Source: Lentzea albidocapillata subsp. violacea
GTDB lineage: Bacteria; Actinomycetota; Actinomycetes; Mycobacteriales; Pseudonocardiaceae
DNA: 64,000 nucleotides
Reading direction: 5' to 3'
Assembly: GCF_900100275.1 (NCBI RefSeq)
Contig: NZ_FNET01000003.1
Location: 186,001-250,000 of the forward strand
The position numbers were made by a program, and so were the translations under genes. Position 1 is the first letter of the stretch. Every line of letters begins with the position of its first letter. Shown piece by piece: positions 43,323 to 50,524 of this stretch. A model generated the notes under the pieces. It saw only the letters and a program-made list of their open reading frames with translations. It searched no databases and was not told where the DNA came from.

Positions 43323-44087
43323 TCAGTCCTGCGACGTGAACTTGTACTCGAGGATGTACGCCGCCGAGTCGAGGACCATCTCGTTGACCTCGACTGGCTG
43401 GTCATCGGCCGTGTACGCCGTTCGCACGATCAAGATGATCGGCGTGTCCTGGGTGATGTCGAGAGCCTTGCGCTCGGCTTCGCGCGGCATGCGGATCCGC
43501 AACTCTTCGCGGAATCTGACCGGCTCGTAGCCCAGATCCCTGAGCCTGGCGTAGGCACCGCCCTCGCCCGTGTTGATCTCGCTGATCGCGGATCCCGCGA
43601 CCAGTGCTTCCGGGTAGTAGGACGTCGCGAGCTGCACAGGCTTGTCGTCGACCATGTAGGTACGGCGCCGGACGACCACGCGTGCGCCCTTGTCGAGGCC
43701 GAGCACCTCGGCAACAGAGGTGGGCGGCAGCTCAACGTCGACAGCGACGTTCTCTGTCCTCGGGCGTGTGCCGACGTCAGTCGCCCAGATCGGCTGGCCC
43801 GAGCCCCACGAGTTGCTCGCCCGCAACCGGTCCGGCGACACGCGCCTGATCGGCTTGAACTCGCGAACGAACGTTCCCGACCCTCGCTTCGCGACGATCA
43901 GGCCTTCGGTCTTCAGCACATCGAGAGCATGGCGTGCGGTCAGTTTCGCGACGCCGTATCGGCTCGTGAGGTCGTTCTCGCCCGGTACCTTGCTGCCGGG
44001 CGGCAGCTCGCCGGAGTCGATCTGCCGCCGGAGGTCGTCCGCGATCTCGCGATAGCCAACCCGCCCTGGCTGGGCGTTGTCGGTCAC
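43323..44087 (-). CDS. GntR family regulator with UTRA domain (HutC/KorSA-like)
   Basis: 254 residues. N-terminal winged helix (YREIADDLRRQIDSGELPPGSKVPGENDL, then YGVAKLTARHALDVLKTEGLI) and a C-terminal UTRA ligand domain (RRRTYMVDDKPVQLATSYYPE ... LRIRMPREAERKAL). GTG 44087 has a GAGGAGGT ribosome site. The SWGSGQPIWATDV linker recalls regulators of actinomycete integrative elements, but no integrase or conjugation genes are present. It probably controls the zinc-ribbon gene 70 bases downstream. Confidence 0.88.
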   Translation of the reverse strand: MTDNAQPGRVGYREIADDLRRQIDSGELPPGSKVPGENDLTSRYGVAKLTARHALDVLKTEGLIVAKRGSGTFVREFKPIRRVSPDRLRASNSWGSGQPIWATDVGTRPRTENVAVDVELPPTSVAEVLGLDKGARVVVRRRTYMVDDKPVQLATSYYPEALVAGSAISEINTGEGGAYARLRDLGYEPVRFREELRIRMPREAERKALDITQDTPIILIVRTAYTADDQPVEVNEMVLDSAAYILEYKFTSQD

Positions 44088-44194
44088 GAGCTACCTCCTC
44101 GGCGGGTGCTTGGTTCTGTACCGCACCAAGCTACCCGGAGTGAGCGAGGCAGCAGCGAAGCAGGCCGATCAGCCGCGAGTTCGTGCCTGCGCGA

Positions 44195-44551
44195 TCACAC
44201 GGCCACGCAGGTGCCGATCGCCTCCCCCACAGCCCCCTTGGCACCCAGCACGCAGGGCGAGGCGGCGGTCAGCGACTTGTCGGCGAGCTGCTGCGAGAAC
44301 GCGATGGCCACGTTCGCCATCCGCGTCAAACTGCCGCTGTCCCTGGCCGCCTTCACCGCCGCGGAACGGGCTTCCTCGGTCGTGCAGGACAGGTCCGTGC
44401 CGAACTTGTCGACGCGCGGCAGCCACAGGGCCTTCGTGCCGGACGCGCACGGGGTGATTTCCCAGCGGGTGCCCGGGGCTGCGTGAGCGAGGGGAGCGGA
44501 CAGCACGGCGAAGCCGAGCATGATGGCCAGAGCCACGAAGAAACGTCCCAT
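44195..44551 (-). CDS. Small secreted hypothetical protein
   Basis: 118 residues from ATG 44551. Signal peptide (RFFVALAIMLGFAVLSAPLAHA) with an AHA cleavage site, then a 95-residue domain with four Cys (TPCAS, LSCTT, SPCVL, GTCVAV). No family recognised. The start is supported by a -10-like box seven bases upstream. Confidence 0.65.
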   Translation of the reverse strand: MGRFFVALAIMLGFAVLSAPLAHAAPGTRWEITPCASGTKALWLPRVDKFGTDLSCTTEEARSAAVKAARDSGSLTRMANVAIAFSQQLADKSLTAASPCVLGAKGAVGEAIGTCVAV

Positions 44552-44558
44552 GCGCCCG

Positions 44559-44564
44559 AAGGTA
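44559..44564 (-). promoter_or_regulatory. Predicted -10 box of a leaderless promoter (secreted protein gene)
   Basis: TACCTT on the minus strand is followed by seven bases and ATG 44551. Confidence 0.45.
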
Positions 44565-44642
44565 ACCACGAGTCCGCAACCCGACCGGGGGAAACGGTGC
44601 CACAAAAGGTGATTACGCAGGGAGAACAGCCACAGTGGACTG

Positions 44643-45122
44643 TCAGAGGGATGCCAGGATCTCGCCCAGGCGCTCGTAGCTGCGGCCCGCGCCGTCCGAC
44701 ATGCCGGACGCCAGCACCGCGTCCCGTGCTTCCTGTGACACCAGGCGCATTGTGGTGGTCATCGTCGTGCGGCCGTCCTCCTCGACGAGTGAGACCGTCG
44801 TGATGGCCGGCGGGTTGTCCTCGAAGATCTCCGTGTTCACAAGGCGCGAGTGTGGGGTGACCTCGGTGTATTCGCCGTGCATCTCGAACGCGCCGGAGCC
44901 GTCCGGCTGCGCCCAGCCGTAGCGCCACTTGCCGCCCACGCGCAGGTCGACCTCGCAGATCGGCATCTCCCAGCCGTCCGGGCCGAGCAGCCAGCGGCGC
45001 AGCAACGAAGGCGTCGTGAAAGCCTTCCACACCAACGAAGCGGGCGCGTCGAACCTGCGCGACATCGCGATCTCGGTGTCGGACGGGAGGGTGACGGTCG
45101 TGCCGAACTTCACCGTGGTCAT
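44643..45122 (-). CDS. SRPBCC (AHSA1-type) domain protein
   Basis: 159 residues. START-like fold with SRRFDAPASLVWKAFTTP, LLRRWLLGPDGW and GEYTEVTPHSRLVNTEIFED. Binds a small hydrophobic ligand of unknown identity. ATGA overlap with the upstream ArsR gene shows they form an operon, a common pairing. Confidence 0.9.
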   Translation of the reverse strand: MTTVKFGTTVTLPSDTEIAMSRRFDAPASLVWKAFTTPSLLRRWLLGPDGWEMPICEVDLRVGGKWRYGWAQPDGSGAFEMHGEYTEVTPHSRLVNTEIFEDNPPAITTVSLVEEDGRTTMTTTMRLVSQEARDAVLASGMSDGAGRSYERLGEILASL

Positions 45123-45445
45123 TTCTCGTTCTCCTTCATCTCGGTCAAGAGTGCGTCCAGGCGTGCGTAGCTCGCATCCCAGAAGCGGCGGTAGTTCTCA
45201 GCCCACACGGCGACCTCCTCCAGCGGTGTCGCGTCGAGCCGGCAGGGACGCCACTGGGCCTCCCTGCCGCGGGTGATCAGGCCTGCCTTCTCCAGCACGC
45301 GCAGGTGTTTGGAGATCGCCGGGCCGCTGATGTCGAACGGCTCGGAGAGCTCCTTCACCGTTGCCGGGCCCTCGGTGAGCCGCGCGAGGATCGCCCGGCG
45401 GGTCGGGTCCGCCAGTGCGGCGAAGGTGGAGCTCAGCTGGTCCAT
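45119..45445 (-). CDS. ArsR family regulator
   Basis: 108 residues from ATG 45445 (GTG 45460 is also possible). Winged helix with LADPTRRAILARLTEGPATVKEL and DISGPAISKHLRVLEKAGLI. No metal-binding Cys box is present, as in the ArsR group paired with SRPBCC proteins. Probably autoregulates through the TAACC dyads just upstream. Confidence 0.9.
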   Translation of the reverse strand: MDQLSSTFAALADPTRRAILARLTEGPATVKELSEPFDISGPAISKHLRVLEKAGLITRGREAQWRPCRLDATPLEEVAVWAENYRRFWDASYARLDALLTEMKENEK

Positions 45446-45453
45446 CACGTACC

Positions 45454-45483
45454 TAACCACTTGGTTATCTAACCTCTGGGTTA
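45454..45483. promoter_or_regulatory. Tandem TAACC-N4-GGTTA operators of the ArsR operon
   Basis: Two 14-bp dyads, TAACCACTTGGTTA (45454-45467) and TAACCTCTGGGTTA (45470-45483), are 16 bases apart centre to centre, placing them on nearly the same DNA face relative to a half-turn register. They overlap the expected promoter and start region of the ArsR gene. Confidence 0.65.
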
Positions 45484-45569
45484 AGTAGAGCGCCGGCCGC
45501 GTCTACTGTCAACCCCCAGGAGCCTCGCCTTCGGGCAACCCCAACGCCACGACGTTCCGTCCTACCGGC

Positions 45570-46331
45570 ATGAGCTACCGAATCGCGCTCGCCGTCCTGC
45601 TCCTGGCCGTCACCACGGCCTGTGGCAGCCCCTCCGCGGGCCAGGGCGCCGACCTGCGGGGCAAGGTGTACGTCTCGTCCTCCGTGACCGAACAGGGCAA
45701 GCCGCGCGCCATGGTCGAGGGCACGCGGGTGGAACTGCGGTTCACCGACGACGGCAGGCTCATGGCCAACGCCGGCTGCAACCAGATGCAGGGCCCGGTG
45801 CAGGTCGACGACGGCAGGCTCGCCGTCGGCGAACTCGGCATGACCGCGATGGGCTGCCCCAAACCCGAACTGCACCAGCAGGACGAGTGGCTGTCGAAGC
45901 TGCTCGGCGCGACGCCGTCCTGGAAGCTCGACGGCGCGAACCTCGTGATCACCGGCTCGAACTCGGAGATCGTGCTCGCGCCGGAACAGCCCGCCACCCT
46001 GGAGGGCATCTGGACCGTCAACAGCCTCGTCACCCAGGACGCCGTCTCGTCCGTACCTGAGGGGGTGAAGGTCACGATCACCTTCAAGGGCGGCAACATG
46101 CTCGTGGACACCGGCTGCAACCTGAACGGCGCCGAAACGCCGTACGTGCTGGACGGCCAGACGATCAAGGCCAAGCTGGGAGCGAGCACCCTGAGGTCAT
46201 GCGGCCCGGTGGACGAGGTGGAGAACGCCGTCCGTGCGACGTTCGAGAACGGCGAGGCCACCCACGAGATCGATCGCGCCACGCTGAGCCTGACGAACGC
46301 GTCCGGCGCGGGCCTGAAACTCGGGAAGTAG
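45570..46331 (+). CDS. META-domain lipoprotein (copy 1)
   Basis: 253 residues. Signal peptide with lipobox (AVTTAC), then two META/HslJ-like domains: the first with MANAGCNQMQGPVQ and TAMGCPKPELHQQDEWLSKLL, the second with DTGCNLNGAETPY. Surface lipoprotein; HslJ-type domains are linked to stress or adhesion, with no enzymatic role. Tandem paralogue follows eight bases downstream. Confidence 0.88.
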   Translation: MSYRIALAVLLLAVTTACGSPSAGQGADLRGKVYVSSSVTEQGKPRAMVEGTRVELRFTDDGRLMANAGCNQMQGPVQVDDGRLAVGELGMTAMGCPKPELHQQDEWLSKLLGATPSWKLDGANLVITGSNSEIVLAPEQPATLEGIWTVNSLVTQDAVSSVPEGVKVTITFKGGNMLVDTGCNLNGAETPYVLDGQTIKAKLGASTLRSCGPVDEVENAVRATFENGEATHEIDRATLSLTNASGAGLKLGK

Positions 46332-46339
46332 GGCCGCAC

Positions 46340-47113
46340 ATGGGTTCCCGGCTGCTCATCGCCGTCGTCCTGCTCGTCACCGCATGTGGATCCGCTGGGG
46401 GAGGAGGGAACGGCGTGCAGGGCAAGGTGTTCACGTCCACGTCCGTCACCGAACAGGGCCAGCCGCGCACCCTGGTCGCAGGCACGAAGGTGGAACTGAG
46501 GTTCACCGCCCGCAGCAGGCTGCTCGCCAACGTCGGCTGCAACCAGATGCAGGGCCCGGTGCAGCTCGACGACGGCAAGCTCACGGTGACCGACCTCAGC
46601 ACCACCGACATGGCCTGCCCCGCCCAGGGCCTGCATGAGCAGGACGAGTGGCTGTCCAAGCTGCTCAGCGGGAAGCCGTCCTGGAGGCTCGACGGCTCGA
46701 ACCTCGTGCTCACCGGAGCGAACGCCGAGATCGTGCTCGCGCTGGAACCCCAGGCACCGCTGGAAGGCGTCACCTGGACCGTCGAAGGCATCATCAAGAA
46801 CGACGTCGTGTCGTCGGTGCCGGACGGCGTGACGGGCACGATCTCCTTCAAGAACGGCTTCATCTACGTGCAGGGCGGCTGCAACAGCGGGTCGACCGAC
46901 GTCACGGGCGCCGAGAAGTACGAAGTGGACGGTCAGAGGATCACGTTCGACAGCAGCCTCGTCATGACCGCGATGATGTGCGGGGAGGACAAGATGAAGG
47001 TGGACGGCGCCATCCGCGACACGCTCGAACTGGGCGAGGTCACCTTCGAGATCGACCGCGACACCATGACTCTGATGAACGCCGAAGGGTCCGGCCTGAA
47101 GCTCCGGAAATGA
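46340..47113 (+). CDS. META-domain lipoprotein (copy 2)
   Basis: 257 residues from ATG 46340. Same plan as the previous gene: lipobox LLVTAC, first META domain (LANVGCNQMQGPVQ, DMACPAQGLHEQDEWLSKLL) and second with QGGCNSGSTD. The two proteins share long identical stretches, so this is a recent tandem duplication. Probably co-transcribed. Confidence 0.88.
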   Translation: MGSRLLIAVVLLVTACGSAGGGGNGVQGKVFTSTSVTEQGQPRTLVAGTKVELRFTARSRLLANVGCNQMQGPVQLDDGKLTVTDLSTTDMACPAQGLHEQDEWLSKLLSGKPSWRLDGSNLVLTGANAEIVLALEPQAPLEGVTWTVEGIIKNDVVSSVPDGVTGTISFKNGFIYVQGGCNSGSTDVTGAEKYEVDGQRITFDSSLVMTAMMCGEDKMKVDGAIRDTLELGEVTFEIDRDTMTLMNAEGSGLKLRK

Positions 47114-47116
47114 CGG

Positions 47117-47147
47117 AACCGGGCCGGGCGGAGTGCCCGGCCCGGTT
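47117..47147 (+). terminator. Hairpin after the META-domain operon
   Basis: A perfect 13-bp GC-rich stem, AACCGGGCCGGGC (47117-47129) paired with 47135-47147, closes a five-base loop four bases after the stop codon. No T-run follows, so it is the L-shaped type common in high-GC Actinobacteria. Confidence 0.75.
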
Positions 47148-47158
47148 CGCAGGGTGAA

Positions 47159-47395
47159 TCAGTTGCCGTCGCGCTTGCGGACGGCCTCGACCCGGCGGGC
47201 CTGGGTCGTCTCGAAGCGCGTGGCGTCTTCCGTGCTGATCTCCACTACCTCGTGGCCGTCCCGGCCCATCCTGATGCGATCCGGCAGGTCGGTGCAGTCC
47301 CCGTCGAGGCTGGTGGTGAACCCCTCGGGGAACTCACCACCCACGAGCCGTCGACCGCGAAGTAGCTGAGGAACCGCGATGGCCAGGACATACAG
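47159..47395 (-). pseudogene. Remnant of the 80-residue repeat family (minus strand)
   Basis: On the minus strand 47159-47344 reads GGEFPEGF...CTDLPDRIRMGRDGHEVVEISTEDATRFETTQARRV, which matches the second half of the repeat in the gene at 47507-48013. The first half (SYFAVDGSW) continues in another frame up to about 47395, so a frameshift and an internal deletion separate the two parts. No start codon with a ribosome site is seen. Confidence 0.45.
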
Positions 47396-47462
47396 GTACT
47401 ACGCGCTGATCGGCTACCACTCGTGCATCCCCAGGAACCACTATGTGGCACGCGTTGTTCAA
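47379..47462 (+). pseudogene. Truncated head of the same repeat family (plus strand)
   Basis: ATG 47379, preceded by GAGGA, opens a plus-strand frame whose first residues, YRYYALIGYHSC and NHYVARVV, resemble the start of the repeat protein (YAYFALVGQWDT, NPFTVVRTG). Similarity ends near 47460, after which the frame is antisense to the neighbouring gene. It appears to be a truncated copy lying head to head with the minus-strand remnant. Confidence 0.3.
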
Positions 47463-47506
47463 CACTCATCACACCTGGCCTGTGCAACTGCGTCAGCTGC
47501 GACGAG

Positions 47507-48013
47507 TCACGACTCCGCCTGCCGGCGCAGCTCCTCCTCGACCCGCTTCGCTTGGATCGCTTCGAAGCGCTTGCCGTCCTCCGCGCTGATCGGGACGGCG
47601 TCGTAGTACTCGCGCCCCGAGTCGATGCGGTACAGCAGATCCGTCCGCAACCACGTCAGCCTGACGCCGAAAAACTGGTCGTACTCGCCGCCAGAGCGCA
47701 CGACGGTGTACGGATTGTCCACTGTGTCCGAACGGCTGACGATCGCGAAGTACGAGCGGTTCTTCCAGCTGCGCTCCTCTTCCTCGACCCGCTTCGCCTG
47801 GATCGTCTCGAAGCGCTTGCCCTCCTTCTCGCTGATCGGCACGACATCGTCATAACCGCGCATGGAGTCGGTGCGCTGCAGCAGATCGGTCTGCTCCCAC
47901 CGCAGCCTGGTGGAGAAGACCTCGTCGTGTTCGCCACCCGTGCGCACGACGGTGAACGGGTTCTTCACCGTGTCCCACTGGCCCACGAGCGCGAAGTAGG
48001 CGTACTGACCCAT
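47507..48013 (-). CDS. Two-copy 80-residue repeat protein of unknown function
   Basis: 168 residues from ATG 48013, which follows a GGGGGG ribosome site. It consists of two repeats of about 80 residues, each with Y-x-YFA/FAIV, a D-T-V-x-N-P-x-TVVR stretch, GGE, TDLL-R-DS, and PIS-x-GKRFE-IQAKRVEEE. No signal peptide, membrane segment or catalytic motif. Family not recognised. Two remnants of related sequence lie downstream. Confidence 0.6.
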   Translation of the reverse strand: MGQYAYFALVGQWDTVKNPFTVVRTGGEHDEVFSTRLRWEQTDLLQRTDSMRGYDDVVPISEKEGKRFETIQAKRVEEEERSWKNRSYFAIVSRSDTVDNPYTVVRSGGEYDQFFGVRLTWLRTDLLYRIDSGREYYDAVPISAEDGKRFEAIQAKRVEEELRRQAES

Positions 48014-48113
48014 CGAACCCCCCGGAAACCGTCCCTGTACATGTACCAGACCTGCGAACCTAACGACTCGCTGTTGGCTTCCTGTCGAAACCATGAGGTT
48101 GTTCAAACCTGTA

Positions 48114-48131
48114 CTAGTTTGGCCTCGAGGC
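48114..48131. promoter_or_regulatory. Dyad in the doxX upstream region
   Basis: CAAAC (48114-48118) and GTTTG (48127-48131) form an inverted repeat around CTGTACTA, 44 bases before the doxX start. The size and AT content suit a MarR- or HxlR-type operator or the promoter itself. No such regulator is adjacent. Confidence 0.35.
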
Positions 48132-48174
48132 TGAACGACCTACAGCCGAACGACCGCATCGGGGAGCAAACATC

Positions 48175-48591
48175 ATGGTCAAGGACGTCGCCGCACTCAT
48201 CGGGCGCATCGCCGTCGGCATCGTGTTCGTCGCGCACGGCTGGCAGAAGTTCACCGAGTTCGGCATGGCCGGCACCGCCGGGTCGTTCGACAAGATGGGC
48301 GTGCCGCTGCCGTCGTTGTCCGCGTGGTTCGCCGCGTCCGTCGAGCTCGCCGGTGGCCTCGCGCTGATCGCCGGGGTGGCGTTGCCGATCGCCGGCATCC
48401 TGCTCGCCGTCGACATGCTCGGTGCGTGGCTGCTCGTCCACCTGCCGAACGGCCTGCTCGGCGAGGGTGGTGCGGAACTGGTGATCGTGCTCGGCGCCGC
48501 CGCTCTCGCGCTCGGCTTCAACGGTGGCGCCTACGCGCTGGACCGCGTGCTGTTCAAGAACAACAAGGTGCTCAACCCAGCTGCCGCGTGA
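48175..48591 (+). CDS. DoxX family membrane protein
   Basis: 138 residues, four membrane segments. Family features are ALIGRIAVGIVFVAHGWQKF near the start and ASVELAGGLALIAG. DoxX-like proteins are linked to quinone or thiosulfate-related redox and to oxidative-stress responses, without an agreed reaction. ATG 48175 follows GGGGAG. The last 20 bases overlap the convergent TIGR03089 gene. Confidence 0.88.
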   Translation: MVKDVAALIGRIAVGIVFVAHGWQKFTEFGMAGTAGSFDKMGVPLPSLSAWFAASVELAGGLALIAGVALPIAGILLAVDMLGAWLLVHLPNGLLGEGGAELVIVLGAAALALGFNGGAYALDRVLFKNNKVLNPAAA

Positions 48592-49258
48592 CCTTCTCGC
48601 TCTCCCGGCGCGCGGCCAGCAGGCCCGCGTCGGGATTGCTCACCTGCACGAGTGAGCCACCGGCCGCGAGCACGGCCAGAAAGCCTTCCAGCACAGCGGA
48701 AGGCGAGTCCCACTCCAGAGTGGACAGCACGCGCGGTTCAGTGCCGAGCGCGGTGCCCAGTTCGCGGGCCTGGGCGACGACTTCATCCACAGTGGACTCG
48801 TCGAGTGCCGGCGTCGAGCCCGCGACCGGTGCCCACGGCATGAAGTCGTCGCCGTGCACGCGCACGTCGTCGGCGTAGTCGACCGGCGCGCCGGAGCCCA
48901 ATCCCATGGGGTGCAACGAGGCCACGGCCACGACGTCCGCGTCCGCCGTGCCGCCGGGCGGCACCACGGCCACCTTCGCAGCGGAGAAGCCCGCACTGAC
49001 CACGCGGGCGCCGCACCACCAGGCGCCGAGCAGCAGGCCCACGGTCTGCCAGTGTGCGGGCAGCAGCACCGCCACCGGGTCACCGGGCTCGACGTCGTGC
49101 TCGTCGCGCAGCCAGTTCGCCGTCTTCGCGGCCCAGTTCTTCACCGTCGCCCGCGAGAGCTCGATCCGCGTGCCCGCCGCGTCGTCGTAGTGCGTGATCA
49201 GCGGACGACCCGGATCGGCCTTCAGCAAGGGCGTGAAGAGGATCTCGGTCACGCTCAC
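48572..49258 (-). CDS. TIGR03089 family protein (AMP-binding-like)
   Basis: 228 residues. Resembles a truncated N-terminal half of acyl-AMP ligases (NWAAKTANWLRDE, PGDPVAVLLPAHWQTVGLLLGAWWCGA), but lacks the ATP-binding loop and C-terminal domain, as is usual for TIGR03089. Function unknown. Ten bases after the LCP gene, the same order as Rv3267-Rv3268 in M. tuberculosis. Confidence 0.85.
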   Translation of the reverse strand: MSVTEILFTPLLKADPGRPLITHYDDAAGTRIELSRATVKNWAAKTANWLRDEHDVEPGDPVAVLLPAHWQTVGLLLGAWWCGARVVSAGFSAAKVAVVPPGGTADADVVAVASLHPMGLGSGAPVDYADDVRVHGDDFMPWAPVAGSTPALDESTVDEVVAQARELGTALGTEPRVLSTLEWDSPSAVLEGFLAVLAAGGSLVQVSNPDAGLLAARRESEKVTRQLG

Positions 49259-49267
49259 TCGGCACTC

Positions 49268-50455
49268 CTAGTCAACGCAGGGCACATCCTGTCGGGCGGC
49301 TGCGACAGCGTGGCCGTCCAGCGAGAGCAGCTTTTCAGGACCGAACCGCGACGGAGTACTCGGGGTCGTCGGCGAGGGAGCGGGCTTCGGGGTCTCGCCG
49401 ATCTGCTGAGCCACCCACGCCTTCACCGCCTCGCGGTCGACCGTCACGATGCTCTGCCCGCGCTCGTTGCGGGCGTCGATGCTCGTCACCGGGATCGTGG
49501 CGAACTCCACGTTGCCCGTCGCGAGGCCCTGCGCCTGCGTCGCCAGCGTCGCGAGGTCGAGCTTCTGGTCCACGACGACGGACTTCGAGATCGCGTCGAG
49601 CAGCCCGCTCATCTTGCCCGGATCGGTGAACGTGCCCGCCGACAGCAACTGCTTCATCGCCTGCGACATGAACACCTGCTGCCGCGCGATGCGACCCAGG
49701 TCACCACCGGGCATGTTCCGCTGCCGCACGAACGACAGCGCGTCGCCGCCCGAGATCGTCTGCTGGCCCGCGCGGAAGTTCGCGCCGGAGTTCGGGTCCG
49801 ACGTGCCCGCCTTCAGGCACACCTGCACGCCGCCGATCACCTCGGTCAGCAGGTAGAAGCCGTAGAGGTTGATCTCCGCGTAGTGGTCGACGCGCATTCC
49901 CGTCAGGTCCTGCACCGCCTGCACCAGCGCCTTGCGCCCGGCCTCGTCCGACTGGCGCTCGCGTTCCTGCTGATCGCTCACGCCCTCGGCCTGCAGCCGT
50001 TCGGCGGTCAGGTACTTGACCGCGCCGTACGCGGAATTGATCTTGTCCTCGCGGTAGCCGGCGATCGGGACGTACGTGTCGCGCGGAATCGAGATCGCGC
50101 TCGCCTTGCCGCCGTTGCGGGGCACGCGCATCACGATGATCGTGTCCGTGTTCACCGTGTCGGTGCCCTCGGTGCGCAGCTTGCGCAGCACGTCCGCGGG
50201 AAGTGGCCGGCCCTGCGCGTCCGTCCGGCTGTCGCTGCCCACCAGCAGGATGTCGATCGCTCCGTCCTCGACCGGCGGCGAGTTCGGGATGTCCTCCAGC
50301 ACCTGGAGGATCTGCGTGGTGTTGGTGTTCTGCTTCACCAGCCGCAGCGCGGTCCAGAAGTAACCGGAGAACACCAACGTCGTCACGGCCAGTAGCGCGA
50401 TCACCGTACGGCCTGTGACCCGTGCGGTTTTCTTCGCGCGTGCGGCAGTGCTCAA
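49268..50455 (-). CDS. LytR-CpsA-Psr (LCP) family protein
   Basis: 395 residues. TM near 18-38, then the extracytoplasmic LCP domain: ILLVGSDSRTD, MRVPRNGGKASAISIPRDTYV, EVIGGVQVCL, SFVRQRNMPGGDLGRIARQQ. LCP enzymes transfer undecaprenyl/decaprenyl-linked polymers such as arabinogalactan to peptidoglycan. The best start is TTG 50455 with GGAGGG upstream. Lacks the LytR_C domain present in the next gene. Corresponds to CpsA of mycobacteria. Confidence 0.92.
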   Translation of the reverse strand: MSTAARAKKTARVTGRTVIALLAVTTLVFSGYFWTALRLVKQNTNTTQILQVLEDIPNSPPVEDGAIDILLVGSDSRTDAQGRPLPADVLRKLRTEGTDTVNTDTIIVMRVPRNGGKASAISIPRDTYVPIAGYREDKINSAYGAVKYLTAERLQAEGVSDQQERERQSDEAGRKALVQAVQDLTGMRVDHYAEINLYGFYLLTEVIGGVQVCLKAGTSDPNSGANFRAGQQTISGGDALSFVRQRNMPGGDLGRIARQQVFMSQAMKQLLSAGTFTDPGKMSGLLDAISKSVVVDQKLDLATLATQAQGLATGNVEFATIPVTSIDARNERGQSIVTVDREAVKAWVAQQIGETPKPAPSPTTPSTPSRFGPEKLLSLDGHAVAAARQDVPCVD

Positions 50456-50524
50456 CGTCTGACCCTCCGTGGACTGGACTTGCGTGCTCAGCGTAACTAT
50501 CGGAAGAGCGTTACGCCGGGGGTT

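Noticed and set aside
43323-44087. KorSA-like regulator as part of an integrative conjugative element
   Set aside because: No integrase, excisionase, replication, FtsK-like or spread genes nearby and no flanking tRNA attachment site.
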